Assembly (NCBI RefSeq): GCF_008973755.1
Contig: NZ_WBOM01000003.1
Coordinates: 310,001-374,000, forward strand
DNA: 64,000 bases
Reading direction: 5' to 3'
Source of the DNA: Nitrincola alkalilacustris
Lineage (GTDB): Bacteria; Pseudomonadota; Gammaproteobacteria; Pseudomonadales; Balneatricaceae
Below are positions 34,897-44,130 of this stretch, one piece after another; the first letter of the stretch is position 1, and each line of letters opens with the position of its first letter. Made by a program: the position numbers and the translations under genes. Under the pieces are notes generated by a model. It was not told the DNA's origin, did not search any database, and saw only the letters and a program-made list of their open reading frames with translations.

Positions 34897-36501
34897 ATGG
34901 CGCACACTGCCCATATTGATACGTTTGTGCGGGATCATCTTCCGCCGGCTGAACAGTGGCCGGAGCTGATTTTCAATCGACCCGAGCTGCAGTTTCCTGA
35001 GTACCTGAATGCTGTCGATCAACTGCTTGACCGTGCGGTGGATGAGGGTGATGGCGAACGTCAGGCCATTATTGGCAAGGATGTGAGCTGGAGCTATGCC
35101 GAACTTCAAAGGCAGGTCAATCGCATCGCGAATGTGCTGGTGCAGGATCTGCAGTTGCAGACAGGTAATCGTGTTCTGCTGCGCGGGATGAACAGCCCGA
35201 TGCTGGCAGCCTGCTGGCTGGCCGTGTTGAAGGCCGGTGGCGTGGCAGTGGGCACCATGCCGCTGTTGCGCGCCAAAGAGCTCAAGGACATAGCTCAGGC
35301 GGCCCGGATTACACATGCCATCTGTGACGAGTCACTGGCACCGGAGTTGCAGCTGGCTGCTGAATCCTGCGAAACGCTGACACAAGTGATCCACTATGGT
35401 GGCACAGGTGAGCTTGAGAAACTGGCAGCCGACAAGACGGATGAATTTGCTGCTGTTAATACGGCTGCAGAAGACCCTGCATTGATCGCCTTCACGTCTG
35501 GTACCACCGGCATTCCCAAAGGCACTGTCCATTTCCATCGCGATATCATGGCGATGTGCGAAGTATTCCCTCGCCACTGCCTGAAACCCACCCGTGATGA
35601 TGTGTTTATCGGCACTCCGCCACTGGCATTTACCTTCGGCCTTGGCGGGCTGTTGTGCTTCCCACTCTGGGCCAGAGCCAGCACGGTACTGCTGGAGAAG
35701 CTTGCACCGGAACCTCTGCTGAAAGCAATTGAGGAACATGGTGCAACTATCTGTTTTACATCACCTACTGCCTATCGTCATATGACTCCGCTGGTGCCTG
35801 AATATAACATTTCCAGTTTGCAGAAATGCGTGTCGGCGGGTGAGGCACTGCCGACTGATACACGCGATAAGTGGCGCGAAGCCACCGGGATCGAGATCCA
35901 TGACGGTATCGGCGGCACCGAAATGATCCATATCTATCTGGGATCGTCACCGGAGGACTATCGCGCCGGCGCACTGGGTCGCATGTTGCCGGGGTATATC
36001 GGCATGATCGTTGACGAACAGATGCAGCCACTGCCGACAGGGGAGGTTGGCAAGCTGGCCGTCAAGGGGCCGACAGGCTGCCGATATCTGGCAGATGAGC
36101 GTCAGACCGACTACGTTGTAAACGGCTGGAACCTGCCCGGTGATGCGTTTTACATGGATGATGATGGCTATTTTTATTACCAGGCGCGTGTTGATGACAT
36201 GATCGTCACCTCAGGCTACAACGTGGCCAGCCCAGAGGTGGAATCAGCCTTGCTGGCACATCCGGCAGTGGCTGAGTGTGGCGTGGTGGGTGTACCAGAC
36301 CCCCACAGAGGGCAGGTGATCAAGGCCTACGTGGTGCTCAATGTCGACTATGTGGGCGATGATGAGATGACGGCTGAATTGCAGAATTTTGTGAAAAATA
36401 CGGTTGCACCCTATAAATATCCTCGTCAAATCAAATATATTGATGCATTACCGAGGACAGAAACCGGTAAATTACAACGTTTCAAGCTCAAACAGATTTA
36501 A
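34897..36501 (+). CDS. 2-aminobenzoate/benzoate-CoA ligase family
   Basis: A 534-aa AMP-forming aryl-CoA ligase. It has the adenylation P-loop IAFTSGTTGIPKGTVHFHRD (about 190-210), GIGGTEMIHIYLGS, YYQARVDDMIVTSGYNVASP and the catalytic Lys in LPRTETGKLQRFK. The N-terminus (DHLPPAEQWPEL) is that of the benzoate/2-aminobenzoate-CoA ligase group. It would start the pathway by making the CoA thioester used by the upstream monooxygenase/reductase. Start MAHTAHID at 34897 has AAGGAG eight bases upstream; an in-frame ATG 33 bases earlier lacks one. Exact substrate among benzoate analogues is inferred from context. Confidence 0.88.
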   Translation: MAHTAHIDTFVRDHLPPAEQWPELIFNRPELQFPEYLNAVDQLLDRAVDEGDGERQAIIGKDVSWSYAELQRQVNRIANVLVQDLQLQTGNRVLLRGMNSPMLAACWLAVLKAGGVAVGTMPLLRAKELKDIAQAARITHAICDESLAPELQLAAESCETLTQVIHYGGTGELEKLAADKTDEFAAVNTAAEDPALIAFTSGTTGIPKGTVHFHRDIMAMCEVFPRHCLKPTRDDVFIGTPPLAFTFGLGGLLCFPLWARASTVLLEKLAPEPLLKAIEEHGATICFTSPTAYRHMTPLVPEYNISSLQKCVSAGEALPTDTRDKWREATGIEIHDGIGGTEMIHIYLGSSPEDYRAGALGRMLPGYIGMIVDEQMQPLPTGEVGKLAVKGPTGCRYLADERQTDYVVNGWNLPGDAFYMDDDGYFYYQARVDDMIVTSGYNVASPEVESALLAHPAVAECGVVGVPDPHRGQVIKAYVVLNVDYVGDDEMTAELQNFVKNTVAPYKYPRQIKYIDALPRTETGKLQRFKLKQI

Positions 36502-36619
36502 CCGATTCAAGAACAGACAGATTTAACAACAGACAGAAGCAATCAGGCAGTCTGATGAGTCCCGGCAACGCTGGCGATAAAGGATGATTGCGATACTAAA
36601 AACAAGACTGGAGTTAACC

Positions 36620-37789
36620 ATGCACAAGAAACATTTACTGGCCGCTTCACTGGCCGCGATCCTTGCAGCCGGCACTGTTCAGGCCGCCGATTCGATCAAG
36701 GTCGGAATGATGACAACCCTGTCGGGCCCAGCTGCTGGACTGGGTGTCGATATCCGTGATGGTTTTAACCTGGCGGTGAAGCATCTGGGCGGGAATTTTG
36801 GTGATCTGACAACGGAGATCATCATCTCCGATGATGCTCAGAACCCGGAAACAGCACGCCAGATTGCCGAGCGCTTCACCCTGCGTGACCGTGTGGATGT
36901 GGCCACAGGTGTGGTGTTTTCCAACATCATGCTGGCGGTAGGGCCGAGCTTCTTTGAGTCTGAAACCTTCTACATCAGTGCCAATGCCGGCCCGAGTGAG
37001 TATGCCGGTGCCGAGTGTAACCCTTATTTCTTCAATGTCGCCTGGCAGAACGACAACATGCATGAAGCGATGGGCAAACATGTGGCCAGCGAAGGCTTCA
37101 AAAAGGTCGCCCTGTTGGCACCCAACTATCCGGCCGGTATCGATGCTTTGAATGGCTTCAAGCGCTTCTACCAGGGTGATGTGGCTGTAGAGCTCTATTC
37201 ACGGCTGGGACAGCTCGACTATGCAACCGAGATTGCACAGATCCGTCAGACACGCCCTGATGCCCTGTATATCTTCCTGCCGGGCGGCATGGGTATCAAC
37301 TTCATCAAGCAGTATGCCTCTTCCGGCATGATGAACCGCACGCCACTGTTTGCACCGGGCTTCTCCGGTGACGAAGATTTCGTCAATGCGATCGGTGCAG
37401 ATATGGTGGGGCTGTTCAATACCAGCCACTGGTATCGTGAAATGGATAACGACCTGAACCAGCGTTTCGTCACTGATTTCCAGGGCGACTATGGACGTCT
37501 GCCGACGCTTTATGCCTCACAGGGTTATGATGCAGCGATGCTGATTGATGCCGCTGTGCGCGCCGTGGATGGCAATATTGAAGACAAGGATGCGTTCCGC
37601 GAAGCGCTGCGCAGTGTGGATGCCCCGACGGTACGTGGCAGCTACACCTTCGGTAACAACCACTACCCGATTCAGAACTACTACCTGCGTGAAGTGGTAC
37701 GCGAAGATGACGGCACCGTCCGCAACCGCTTCGTTACTGAGGTCATGACTGATCATCAGGATGCTTACGCCAAAGATTGCAATATGTAA
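36620..37789 (+). CDS. ABC transporter substrate-binding protein, branched-chain amino acid/aromatic acid type
   Basis: A 389-aa periplasmic protein. Signal peptide about 1-23 (KKHLLAASLAAILAAGTVQA). The mature part begins DSIKVGMMTTLSGPAAGLG, the type I (LivJ-like, Peripla_BP_6) fold, with ISANAGPSEYAGAECNPYFF and TLYASQGYDAAMLIDAA. Members of this group next to aryl-CoA ligases bind aromatic acids, so 2-aminobenzoate is the likely ligand. The ATG at 36620 has CTGGAG ahead. An intergenic hairpin region separates it from the permeases, fitting higher expression of the binding protein. Confidence 0.9.
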   Translation: MHKKHLLAASLAAILAAGTVQAADSIKVGMMTTLSGPAAGLGVDIRDGFNLAVKHLGGNFGDLTTEIIISDDAQNPETARQIAERFTLRDRVDVATGVVFSNIMLAVGPSFFESETFYISANAGPSEYAGAECNPYFFNVAWQNDNMHEAMGKHVASEGFKKVALLAPNYPAGIDALNGFKRFYQGDVAVELYSRLGQLDYATEIAQIRQTRPDALYIFLPGGMGINFIKQYASSGMMNRTPLFAPGFSGDEDFVNAIGADMVGLFNTSHWYREMDNDLNQRFVTDFQGDYGRLPTLYASQGYDAAMLIDAAVRAVDGNIEDKDAFREALRSVDAPTVRGSYTFGNNHYPIQNYYLREVVREDDGTVRNRFVTEVMTDHQDAYAKDCNM

Positions 37790-37828
37790 GCAGGCAGCCT
37801 GCTGCAAAGGCGGGTTGATTCAATTGCT

Positions 37829-37926
37829 GCATCCGGCACTGTAGCCGGTGCCTGATGCGGCCACTTGAGCAATACAGATGTATTCAGTAGTCGTGTTCAT
37901 TGCAGTGCATCCGCTACTGAGGATGC
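37829..37926 (+). other. Two hairpins between binding-protein and permease genes
   Basis: GCATCCGGCAC (37829-37839) pairs with GTGCCTGATGC (37848-37858) with one mismatch. GCATCC (37907-37912) pairs with GGATGC (37921-37926). Neither has a T tail. They may protect the upstream mRNA from 3' decay or cause partial termination inside the operon. Confidence 0.45.
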
Positions 37927-37960
37927 CGCAAGTGCTGCATGACGCGTTGGAGAACTGTTA

Positions 37961-38881
37961 ATGGGTTATCTAATTATCGAGCAGATGCTCAACGGGCTGC
38001 AGTACGGTCTGATGCTGTTTCTGTTGGCTGCTGGCCTGACGCTGGTGTTCGGGATCATGGACCTGATCAATCTGGCACATGGCTCTCTGTACATGATCGG
38101 GGCGTTTCTGGCGGCCACTTTTTTTCAGATGCTGGGCAGTTTCTTTCCGGCGCTGTTGCTGGCAATTGTTGCCACGGCTTTTATCGGCTTTATTCTTGAA
38201 AGGCTGCTCTATCGCAAGCTGCAGACGATGAGTCATCTGTCGCAGGTGCTGGCAACCTTCGCCTTGATTCTGATCGCAAATGAATCGATCAAAATCATTT
38301 TCGGTGCGCAACCGCTGATGATCAGCATGCCGTCTGGTCTGTCTCGTGCTATCGAGATCGTGCCGGATGAACTTTACTATCCTGCCTATCGCCTGCTGAT
38401 TATCGGGGTGGGCTTTGCGGTGGCTATCGGTCTTTATCTGCTGGTGAACAAGACTCGCACCGGCATGTGGATGCGCGCAGGTGCCTCCAATCGTGAAATG
38501 GCCGCTGTGATGGGAGTGCGCATCAAGCCGCTGTTTACACTGGTGTTCGTGCTGGGTGCTGCACTCTGTGCCTTGGCAGGTGCGCTGCTGGGTCCATTGC
38601 TGGCGGTCACCATTGGGATGGGCGAATCGATACTGATCCCTGCCTTTCAGGTGATTGTGATCGGTGGCATAGGATCGATGCGAGGTGCGCTGATCGGCTC
38701 TCTGCTGGTGGGTATGATCGATACAGTCGGTAAGCTTCTGCTGGTGCTCGGGCTGGGCTTCATCACCGATCCGACCAATGCCGGTACCCTGGGTTCTACC
38801 CTGGCATCTCTTTCCATCAGTGTGCTGATGGTCGCTGTACTCTACTTCCGCCCGCAAGGGCTGTTCCCGGCACGAGGATAA
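37961..38881 (+). CDS. ABC permease, LivH-like
   Basis: A 306-aa inner membrane protein with about eight helices. It has the LivH blocks LNGLQYGLMLFLLAAGLTLV, FGIMDLINLAHGSLYMIGAF, RTGMWMRAGASNREMAAVMG and VIVIGGIGSMRGALIGSLLV. It forms the translocation pore with the LivM-like protein encoded one base downstream. TTGGAGAAC precedes the ATG. Confidence 0.93.
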   Translation: MGYLIIEQMLNGLQYGLMLFLLAAGLTLVFGIMDLINLAHGSLYMIGAFLAATFFQMLGSFFPALLLAIVATAFIGFILERLLYRKLQTMSHLSQVLATFALILIANESIKIIFGAQPLMISMPSGLSRAIEIVPDELYYPAYRLLIIGVGFAVAIGLYLLVNKTRTGMWMRAGASNREMAAVMGVRIKPLFTLVFVLGAALCALAGALLGPLLAVTIGMGESILIPAFQVIVIGGIGSMRGALIGSLLVGMIDTVGKLLLVLGLGFITDPTNAGTLGSTLASLSISVLMVAVLYFRPQGLFPARG

Positions 38882-38882
38882 A

Positions 38883-39926
38883 ATGATGAATCGATTTGGT
38901 CCTTCGCATGTCAAGAACACGCCCCTGAATACTGGGCTACCTAATCCCTGGTCGGCCATTCTGGTGGCTGTGTTGCTGGTGACTTTTCCGCTGGCCATGA
39001 GCTATATGGGGGAGGATTTCTATATCGGCATGGGCAGCCGGATCCTGATCATGGCGCTGGCTGCTACCGCACTCAATCTGGCACTGGGTTATGGTGGCAT
39101 GATCAGTCTGGGGCATGCCGCGTTTCTGGGCATCGGCGGCTATACGGTAGCTATTCTGGCTAAGGCCGGTCTGGTTTCAGCATTGCTGGTTTTCCCACTG
39201 GCTATCCTGATGGCATCCTTTGCGGCTTTTCTGATCGGCCTGATCAGTCTGCGCACCAAGGGGGTCTACTTCATCATGATCACGCTGGCCTTTGCCGAGG
39301 TGTTTTATTATCTGGCGATCTCTCTGCCTAATTTCGGTGGCGATGATGGCTTGCCACTTCGAACGCGCTCCAGTGTTCCCGGTATCCGGCTGGATAATGC
39401 ACTGACCTTCTATTTCTTTGTGCTGCTGCTGTCGGGTCTGGCCATCGTCTTGATGTATCGACTGGTTTCATCGCGCTTTGGGCGCGCTGTCGTGGCGATA
39501 CGTGAAAATGAGAAGCGCATGGCAGCGATCGGTTATCCGGTGTATCGCATCCAGTTGATGGCCTTCACACTGTCGGGTGGTCTGGCAGGGCTTGCCGGTG
39601 CATTGCTGGCAAACCTCAACATGAGCGTAACACCTCATATGCTGGATTGGCATCAGTCGGGCATCTTGATTGTGATGGTGATTCTGGGCGGCTCCGGCTA
39701 CTTCTGGGGTGGTCTGACTGGCGCTGCGCTGTTTCTGATCCTGGAAGAGGTGATTGCTGATCATACCGAACACTGGAACCTGTTCCTGGGTGCGATGCTG
39801 TTGTTTATCGTACTGGCGGCGCCCAATGGAGTGATGAGTCTGAGGGATCGTGTGCTGGGACTGTTCAATCGCTCTGGTAGTAACGCTGATAGCAAAGGGT
39901 CATCTGAGCAGGAGGTGAATAAATGA
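38883..39926 (+). CDS. ABC permease, LivM-like
   Basis: A 347-aa inner membrane protein with LivM blocks: ALNLALGYGGMISLGHAAFL, SLRTKGVYFIMITLAFAEVF, RFGRAVVAIRENEKRMAAIG and ILGGSGYFWGGLTGAALFL. The N-terminal about 35 residues before the first helix are hydrophilic. It starts one base after the previous stop and its own stop overlaps the next ATG by four bases, so the transporter genes are translationally coupled. Confidence 0.93.
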   Translation: MMNRFGPSHVKNTPLNTGLPNPWSAILVAVLLVTFPLAMSYMGEDFYIGMGSRILIMALAATALNLALGYGGMISLGHAAFLGIGGYTVAILAKAGLVSALLVFPLAILMASFAAFLIGLISLRTKGVYFIMITLAFAEVFYYLAISLPNFGGDDGLPLRTRSSVPGIRLDNALTFYFFVLLLSGLAIVLMYRLVSSRFGRAVVAIRENEKRMAAIGYPVYRIQLMAFTLSGGLAGLAGALLANLNMSVTPHMLDWHQSGILIVMVILGGSGYFWGGLTGAALFLILEEVIADHTEHWNLFLGAMLLFIVLAAPNGVMSLRDRVLGLFNRSGSNADSKGSSEQEVNK

Positions 39927-40696
39927 GCCATATCATCCTAGAGGTCAAGGATCTGGTCAAACGCTTTGGTGGGCTCGTGGCATCGGATATTCAGCACCTG
40001 GAGGTGAAGCAGGGCGAAATTCATGCACTGATCGGCCCCAACGGTGCGGGCAAGACCACACTCTTGTCGCAACTCAGTGGTGAGATGAAACCGGATGCCG
40101 GTGCGATTCTGTTCGAGGGGGAGGATATCTCCGCACTGCCGGTACACAAGCGTGTACAGGCCGGAATCGCCCGCTCCTATCAGATCACGACTCTGCTGCC
40201 ACGGCTGACCGTGCGTGAGAATCTGGCGTTGGCGGTTCAGGCGCGCACCGGGCACTCATTCGATTTTCTGGGCACTGTCATGGATGAAACCGATCTTGAT
40301 GAAGGTGCAATCAATACGGCTGCGCGTGTCGGGCTGAGCCCTGAGCTGGATCAGATCGTCGGTACCCTGTCGCATGGCAAGCAGCGTCTGCTTGAGCTGG
40401 GTATGGCGCTGGCCTGTGAGCCCAGACTGATCCTGCTGGATGAGCCGATGGCAGGGACCGATGTTGAAGAGTCGCACAACATGGGTACCCTGATGCTGTC
40501 GCTGAAAAAACAGCATACGATCATCCTGGTTGAGCATGATATTGATGCAGTTTTTCGACTTGCTGACCGTATTTCGGTACTGGTCTCCGGCAAGGTGATC
40601 GCAACAGGGACTGCAGAGGAGATCAAGCAAAACCCTGCCGTCATCACCGCCTATCTGGGTGAAGAGGACGCTGACGAGCTGGAGGTGAGTGCATGA
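39923..40696 (+). CDS. ABC ATP-binding protein, LivG-like
   Basis: A 257-aa ATPase with Walker A GPNGAGKTTL (about 38), Q-loop region SYQITTLLPRLTV, signature LSHGKQRLLELGMAL (a degenerate LSGGQ, as often in LivG) and Walker B LILLDEPMAGTD. The ATGA overlap with both neighbours shows a compact operon. One of the two nucleotide-binding subunits of the aromatic acid importer. Confidence 0.93.
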   Translation: MSHIILEVKDLVKRFGGLVASDIQHLEVKQGEIHALIGPNGAGKTTLLSQLSGEMKPDAGAILFEGEDISALPVHKRVQAGIARSYQITTLLPRLTVRENLALAVQARTGHSFDFLGTVMDETDLDEGAINTAARVGLSPELDQIVGTLSHGKQRLLELGMALACEPRLILLDEPMAGTDVEESHNMGTLMLSLKKQHTIILVEHDIDAVFRLADRISVLVSGKVIATGTAEEIKQNPAVITAYLGEEDADELEVSA

Positions 40697-41403
40697 GTGC
40701 GCTGCTGACGATTGAAAATCTTGAAACCGGCTATGGACCCAGTCAGGTGCTGTTCGGTGTCAATCTCGAGGTGCAGGGGGGGGAGGCGTCGACCCTGCTG
40801 GGCCGAAACGGTATGGGCAAGACCACCTTGCTGAAGGCTGTGTTTGGCCAGTTGCCAGCATGGCAGGGTGAAATTCGTTTTCTGGGCGAGAAGATCAATG
40901 GCAGGTCCACGGAGCAGATCGCTCAGATGGGGCTGGCGCTGGTACCCGAAGGGCGACAGATCTTTCCCAACCTGAGTGTCGAGGAAAACCTGGTGGCGTT
41001 TCATGCCAATCGCAATAAGGGCGAGAAGCCTTGGAAGCTGGATGATATCTATGAGCTGTTCCCGCGCCTGAAAGAGCGTGCCGGGAATATGGGCAATCAG
41101 TTATCCGGTGGCGAGCAACAGATGCTGGCGGTGGGGCGTGCCCTGATGACCAATCCCTATCTGTTGATTCTTGATGAGGCAACCGAAGGCTTGTCACCGA
41201 TCATTCGCAAGGAGATCTGGCAGGTGCTGGCAAGGCTGAAGGAAGCCGGGCAATCCTTTCTGGTGATCGACAAGTATTTTAAAGAACTGGTCAGGGTTAC
41301 CGATCGCCACACCTTTGTAGAGAAGGGCTGCAGTGTCTGGTCGGGCGATACCGAAACACTGCAGCGTTCGCCGGATCTCTGGAAGCGTTACATGGGTGTT
41401 TGA
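40693..41403 (+). CDS. ABC ATP-binding protein, LivF-like
   Basis: A 236-aa ATPase with Walker A LGRNGMGKTTLL, signature QLSGGEQQMLAVGRAL and Walker B LLILDEATEGLSP, the LivF form. The segment VPEGRQIFPNLSVEENL is typical of the family. Its stop lies inside the first unit of a short tandem repeat (41396-41448). Second nucleotide-binding subunit of the importer. Confidence 0.93.
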   Translation: MSALLTIENLETGYGPSQVLFGVNLEVQGGEASTLLGRNGMGKTTLLKAVFGQLPAWQGEIRFLGEKINGRSTEQIAQMGLALVPEGRQIFPNLSVEENLVAFHANRNKGEKPWKLDDIYELFPRLKERAGNMGNQLSGGEQQMLAVGRALMTNPYLLILDEATEGLSPIIRKEIWQVLARLKEAGQSFLVIDKYFKELVRVTDRHTFVEKGCSVWSGDTETLQRSPDLWKRYMGV

Positions 41404-41448
41404 TAAGGGTGTCTGATAAGCGTGTCTGACAAGTGTTTCTGATAAGAG
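41396..41448 (+). repeat. Imperfect tandem repeats, unit about 13 bp
   Basis: Successive units GTGTTTGATAAGG (41396), GTGTCTGATAAGC (41409), GTGTCTGACAA (41422) and GTGTTTCTGATAAGA (41433) lie between the LivF-like gene and the hydrolase gene. The first unit includes the LivF-like stop codon. Each carries TGA-TAA-like stops, so readthrough of the upstream frame would be halted repeatedly. Confidence 0.6.
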
Positions 41449-41482
41449 TGACGACAGGAATGTCTGCAGGAGTGTGTGAATA

Positions 41483-42325
41483 ATGAAAGTGGATTTTGCA
41501 GCAGAATATGATGTGCGCGCCCAGATCCCTGGTTTCGAGCAGGTGATCAACAGCTGGACAGCCAGATCGCAAGCGGTGCAGCACCAGTTACCGGGCAGGG
41601 TGGATATCGCTTATGGCGACAGTCCGGATGAGACGTTGGATTACTTTTCTCCAACGGGCGTGATCAAGCCACCCTTGCTGGTTTTTCTGCATGGCGGATT
41701 CTGGCGCAAGCTGCATAAAGATGATTTTGCCTGGGTGGCACCCCCCTATCTGGAGGAGGGAGTTGCGGTTGCTGTGATCAACTATGGTCTGGCACCAGCC
41801 ACCAATCTGGAAACCATTGTTGAGCAGGTTCGCAAAAGTATCGCCTGGCTCTATCTGCATGCCGATGAACTGGGGTTTGATACAGATCGGATCACCGTGT
41901 CAGGGCACTCGGCAGGTGGGCATCTGACCTGCATGGCAATGGCAACAGACTGGATGGCACGCGACAGCCGTTTACCGGCTGACCTGCTGGCAGCGGGCAT
42001 AGCCTTGAGCCCGGTGGTGGATCTGACACCGCTGAAGGAGGTACCGATGCTCGAGAATGATCTGCACTTCACCCCGGAGCGCATCGCTACGCTGAGCCCC
42101 TGTAAATTGCATCCGGCGACGGCGGCGCCCGTGATCGGCTCGGTGGGCGGGCTTGAGAGTAACGAGTTCAAGCGACAGCGTCAGATACTGGCTGAATCCT
42201 GGTCGGGTGTCTGGAACGGAGCCGTGGATATGGCTGACAGAGATCATCTGACCTTGTGTGAAGCGTTTGCAGAGCCAGAAACGGAGCTGTTTGCACGCAG
42301 TCTGGCGTTGATAAAGCAGCCTTGA
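41483..42325 (+). CDS. Alpha/beta hydrolase, arylformamidase (kynurenine formamidase)-like
   Basis: A 280-aa hydrolase. The oxyanion motif HGGFWRKLHKDDF (about residue 70) resembles the HGGYW of AFMID-type kynurenine formamidases. The nucleophile is in VSGHSAGGHLTCM (about 140), and the catalytic His is likely in DMADRDHLTLCEAF near the C-terminus. In the cluster it could release 2-aminobenzoate from N-formyl-2-aminobenzoate or a related amide or ester before CoA activation; this is inference. Last gene of the ABC transporter segment; starts 79 bp after it. Confidence 0.75.
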   Translation: MKVDFAAEYDVRAQIPGFEQVINSWTARSQAVQHQLPGRVDIAYGDSPDETLDYFSPTGVIKPPLLVFLHGGFWRKLHKDDFAWVAPPYLEEGVAVAVINYGLAPATNLETIVEQVRKSIAWLYLHADELGFDTDRITVSGHSAGGHLTCMAMATDWMARDSRLPADLLAAGIALSPVVDLTPLKEVPMLENDLHFTPERIATLSPCKLHPATAAPVIGSVGGLESNEFKRQRQILAESWSGVWNGAVDMADRDHLTLCEAFAEPETELFARSLALIKQP

Positions 42326-42396
42326 GCCCAGAGTGTTTTTAAGTTCAGGGCAATAATGTTTGACATTTAAAATAATAATATCGAAAATAAATAGTT

Positions 42397-42420
42397 CATA
42401 TGAAAACATTTTTTAACTAA
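42397..42420. promoter_or_regulatory. AT-rich promoter region with CATATG and TAACTAAT motifs
   Basis: The 166 bp before the SDR gene are very AT-rich. CATATG (42397-42402) and TAACTAAT (42413-42420) repeat elements seen before the VOC gene (31170-31183). A second promoter of the catabolic cluster is therefore likely here. Confidence 0.35.
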
Positions 42421-42491
42421 TGTTTTATGATTAAGATTTGACCAGAACAGTTTATAAATAAAATCTTATCAAGAACTACAGGCGAGGCCCC

Positions 42492-43256
42492 ATGCAGGAA
42501 TTGACAGACAGACATGCCATCGTGACCGGTGGCGCCACCGGAATCGGGCGGGCAATTGCTGAGCGTCTGCATGCCGAGGGTGCCAGAGTGACCGTGATGG
42601 CGCGTGATGAAACGCGTCTGCAGGCTATGTGTCAGGCGTTCCCGGGTATGCAGTACCAGGTGCTGGATGTCACTGACGAGGCGAGTGTGCAGCAGGCCTT
42701 CAAGGCCGCTGAACTGGCGTCAGGTGCGGTAAGTGTGTTGGTGAATAATGCCGGCTCTGCCAGAACAGCCCCCTTTGCCAGAACCAGTGCAGCACAGTGG
42801 CAACAGATGCTGGATGTTAATCTGACGGGTGTTTTTCACTGTATTCAGGCGGCTCTGCCGAGCCTCACACAGGGCAACTATGGTCGTCTGATCAATATTG
42901 CCAGCACTTCCGGTCTGAAGGGTTACGCCTACACGGCAGCCTACACGGCTGCCAAACATGGAGTCATCGGTCTGACCCGCGTGCTGGCTCTGGAGCTGGC
43001 CAATACCCATACAACCGTCAATGCCATCTGCCCCGGTTTCACCAATACCGATATCGTATCCGAGGCGATCAGTAATATTGTCAGTAAAACTGGTCGTACA
43101 GAGGCCGATGCCCTGGCAGAACTGGTCAAGCACAACCCTCAGAAGCGTCTGATAGAGCCTGAAGAGGTTGCTGCGCAGGTGGCCTGGCTCTGTTCCGATG
43201 CAGCGTGTTCGGTGAACGGGCAGGCACTGGTACTGGCAGGCGGCGAGATCATGTAA
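42492..43256 (+). CDS. Short-chain dehydrogenase/reductase
   Basis: A 254-aa classical SDR: nucleotide motif [14 protein letters not shown] (about 10-23), NNAGSA (about 85), catalytic Ser in [11 protein letters not shown] and the YxxxK in AAYTAAKHG (about 155). The C-terminus [13 protein letters not shown] is FabG-like. In the inferred pathway it would oxidise or reduce the hydroxyl/keto group of the reduced ring or of a beta-hydroxyacyl-CoA. GGCGAGG precedes the ATG. First gene of the second transcript block. Confidence 0.9.
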   Translation: MQELTDRHAIVTGGATGIGRAIAERLHAEGARVTVMARDETRLQAMCQAFPGMQYQVLDVTDEASVQQAFKAAELASGAVSVLVNNAGSARTAPFARTSAAQWQQMLDVNLTGVFHCIQAALPSLTQGNYGRLINIASTSGLKGYAYTAAYTAAKHGVIGLTRVLALELANTHTTVNAICPGFTNTDIVSEAISNIVSKTGRTEADALAELVKHNPQKRLIEPEEVAAQVAWLCSDAACSVNGQALVLAGGEIM

Positions 43257-43288
43257 TCCGGATCAACCGGATGGGAGAGAAACAGGTT

Positions 43289-44098
43289 ATGAATCCACAA
43301 ACGTATCAGCCAAGCCACTTTCAGTGGACCTTCACGGATGGTGTTGCCGTGATTCGACTTGATCGGCCGGAGCGCAAAAATCCTCTGACGTTCGAGTCCT
43401 ATGCCGAGTTGCGTGATCTTTATCGCGAGCTGGTCTATGTGCCGGAGGTCAAGGCGATCGTGCTGGCGCCCAATGGCGGTAACTTCTGCTCGGGTGGCGA
43501 TGTGCATGACATCATCGGCCCGCTGATCAAGCAGGATATGACCGGGCTGCTCAAATTTACACGCATGACCGGTGATCTGGTCAAGGCGATGCGCCACTGT
43601 CCGCAGCCGATCATTGCCGCGGTGGATGGGGTGTCGGTCGGGGCTGGTGCGATCATAGCGATGGCATCTGATATGCGCCTGGGGACTGCACGTAGCAAAA
43701 CAGCCTTCCTGTTCAATCGCGTTGGCCTGGCAGGTTGCGATATGGGTGCTTGTGCCATTCTGCCGCGCATCATCGGTCAGGGGCGGGCATCCGAACTGCT
43801 GTTTACCGGTCGCAGTCTGGGTGGGGAAGAAGCGATGCAGTGGGGCTACTTCAATCGTCTGGTTGAACCGGAACAGCTTGAAGATGAAGCGATGAAACTG
43901 GCCAGACGGCTGGCCGAAGGGCCGACCTTTGCCAATGGCATCACCAAGAACCAGCTCAACCATGAGTGGGACATGAGCCTGGATGCTGCCATCGAGGCAG
44001 AAGCTCAGGCACAGGCGATCTGCATGGCCACGAAGGATTTCGAGCGCGCCTATGAGGCATTCGTGAACAAGACTACGCCGCTGTTTGAAGGTAACTAG
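43289..44098 (+). CDS. Enoyl-CoA hydratase/isomerase (crotonase) family
   Basis: A 269-aa crotonase. The oxyanion region [11 protein letters not shown] and [20 protein letters not shown] are standard. The second catalytic Glu is kept in [10 protein letters not shown], but the first, usually in a PE-x-x-LG context, is replaced: the local sequence is [14 protein letters not shown]. Such changes occur in crotonases that are not simple hydratases, including ring-opening hydrolases. In this cluster a role in ring cleavage or in a later beta-oxidation step is possible. Start MNPQTYQPS at 43289; the in-frame extension back to 43205 overlaps the SDR. Confidence 0.85.
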   Translation: MNPQTYQPSHFQWTFTDGVAVIRLDRPERKNPLTFESYAELRDLYRELVYVPEVKAIVLAPNGGNFCSGGDVHDIIGPLIKQDMTGLLKFTRMTGDLVKAMRHCPQPIIAAVDGVSVGAGAIIAMASDMRLGTARSKTAFLFNRVGLAGCDMGACAILPRIIGQGRASELLFTGRSLGGEEAMQWGYFNRLVEPEQLEDEAMKLARRLAEGPTFANGITKNQLNHEWDMSLDAAIEAEAQAQAICMATKDFERAYEAFVNKTTPLFEGN

Positions 44099-44130
44099 CA
44101 GCTGCCGGGTCGTCAGTACAGGACAGTGTG

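Noticed and set aside
37970-38998. 342-codon minus-strand frame opposite the LivH-like gene
   Set aside because: Extremely His/Gln/Arg-rich shadow of a hydrophobic membrane protein gene.
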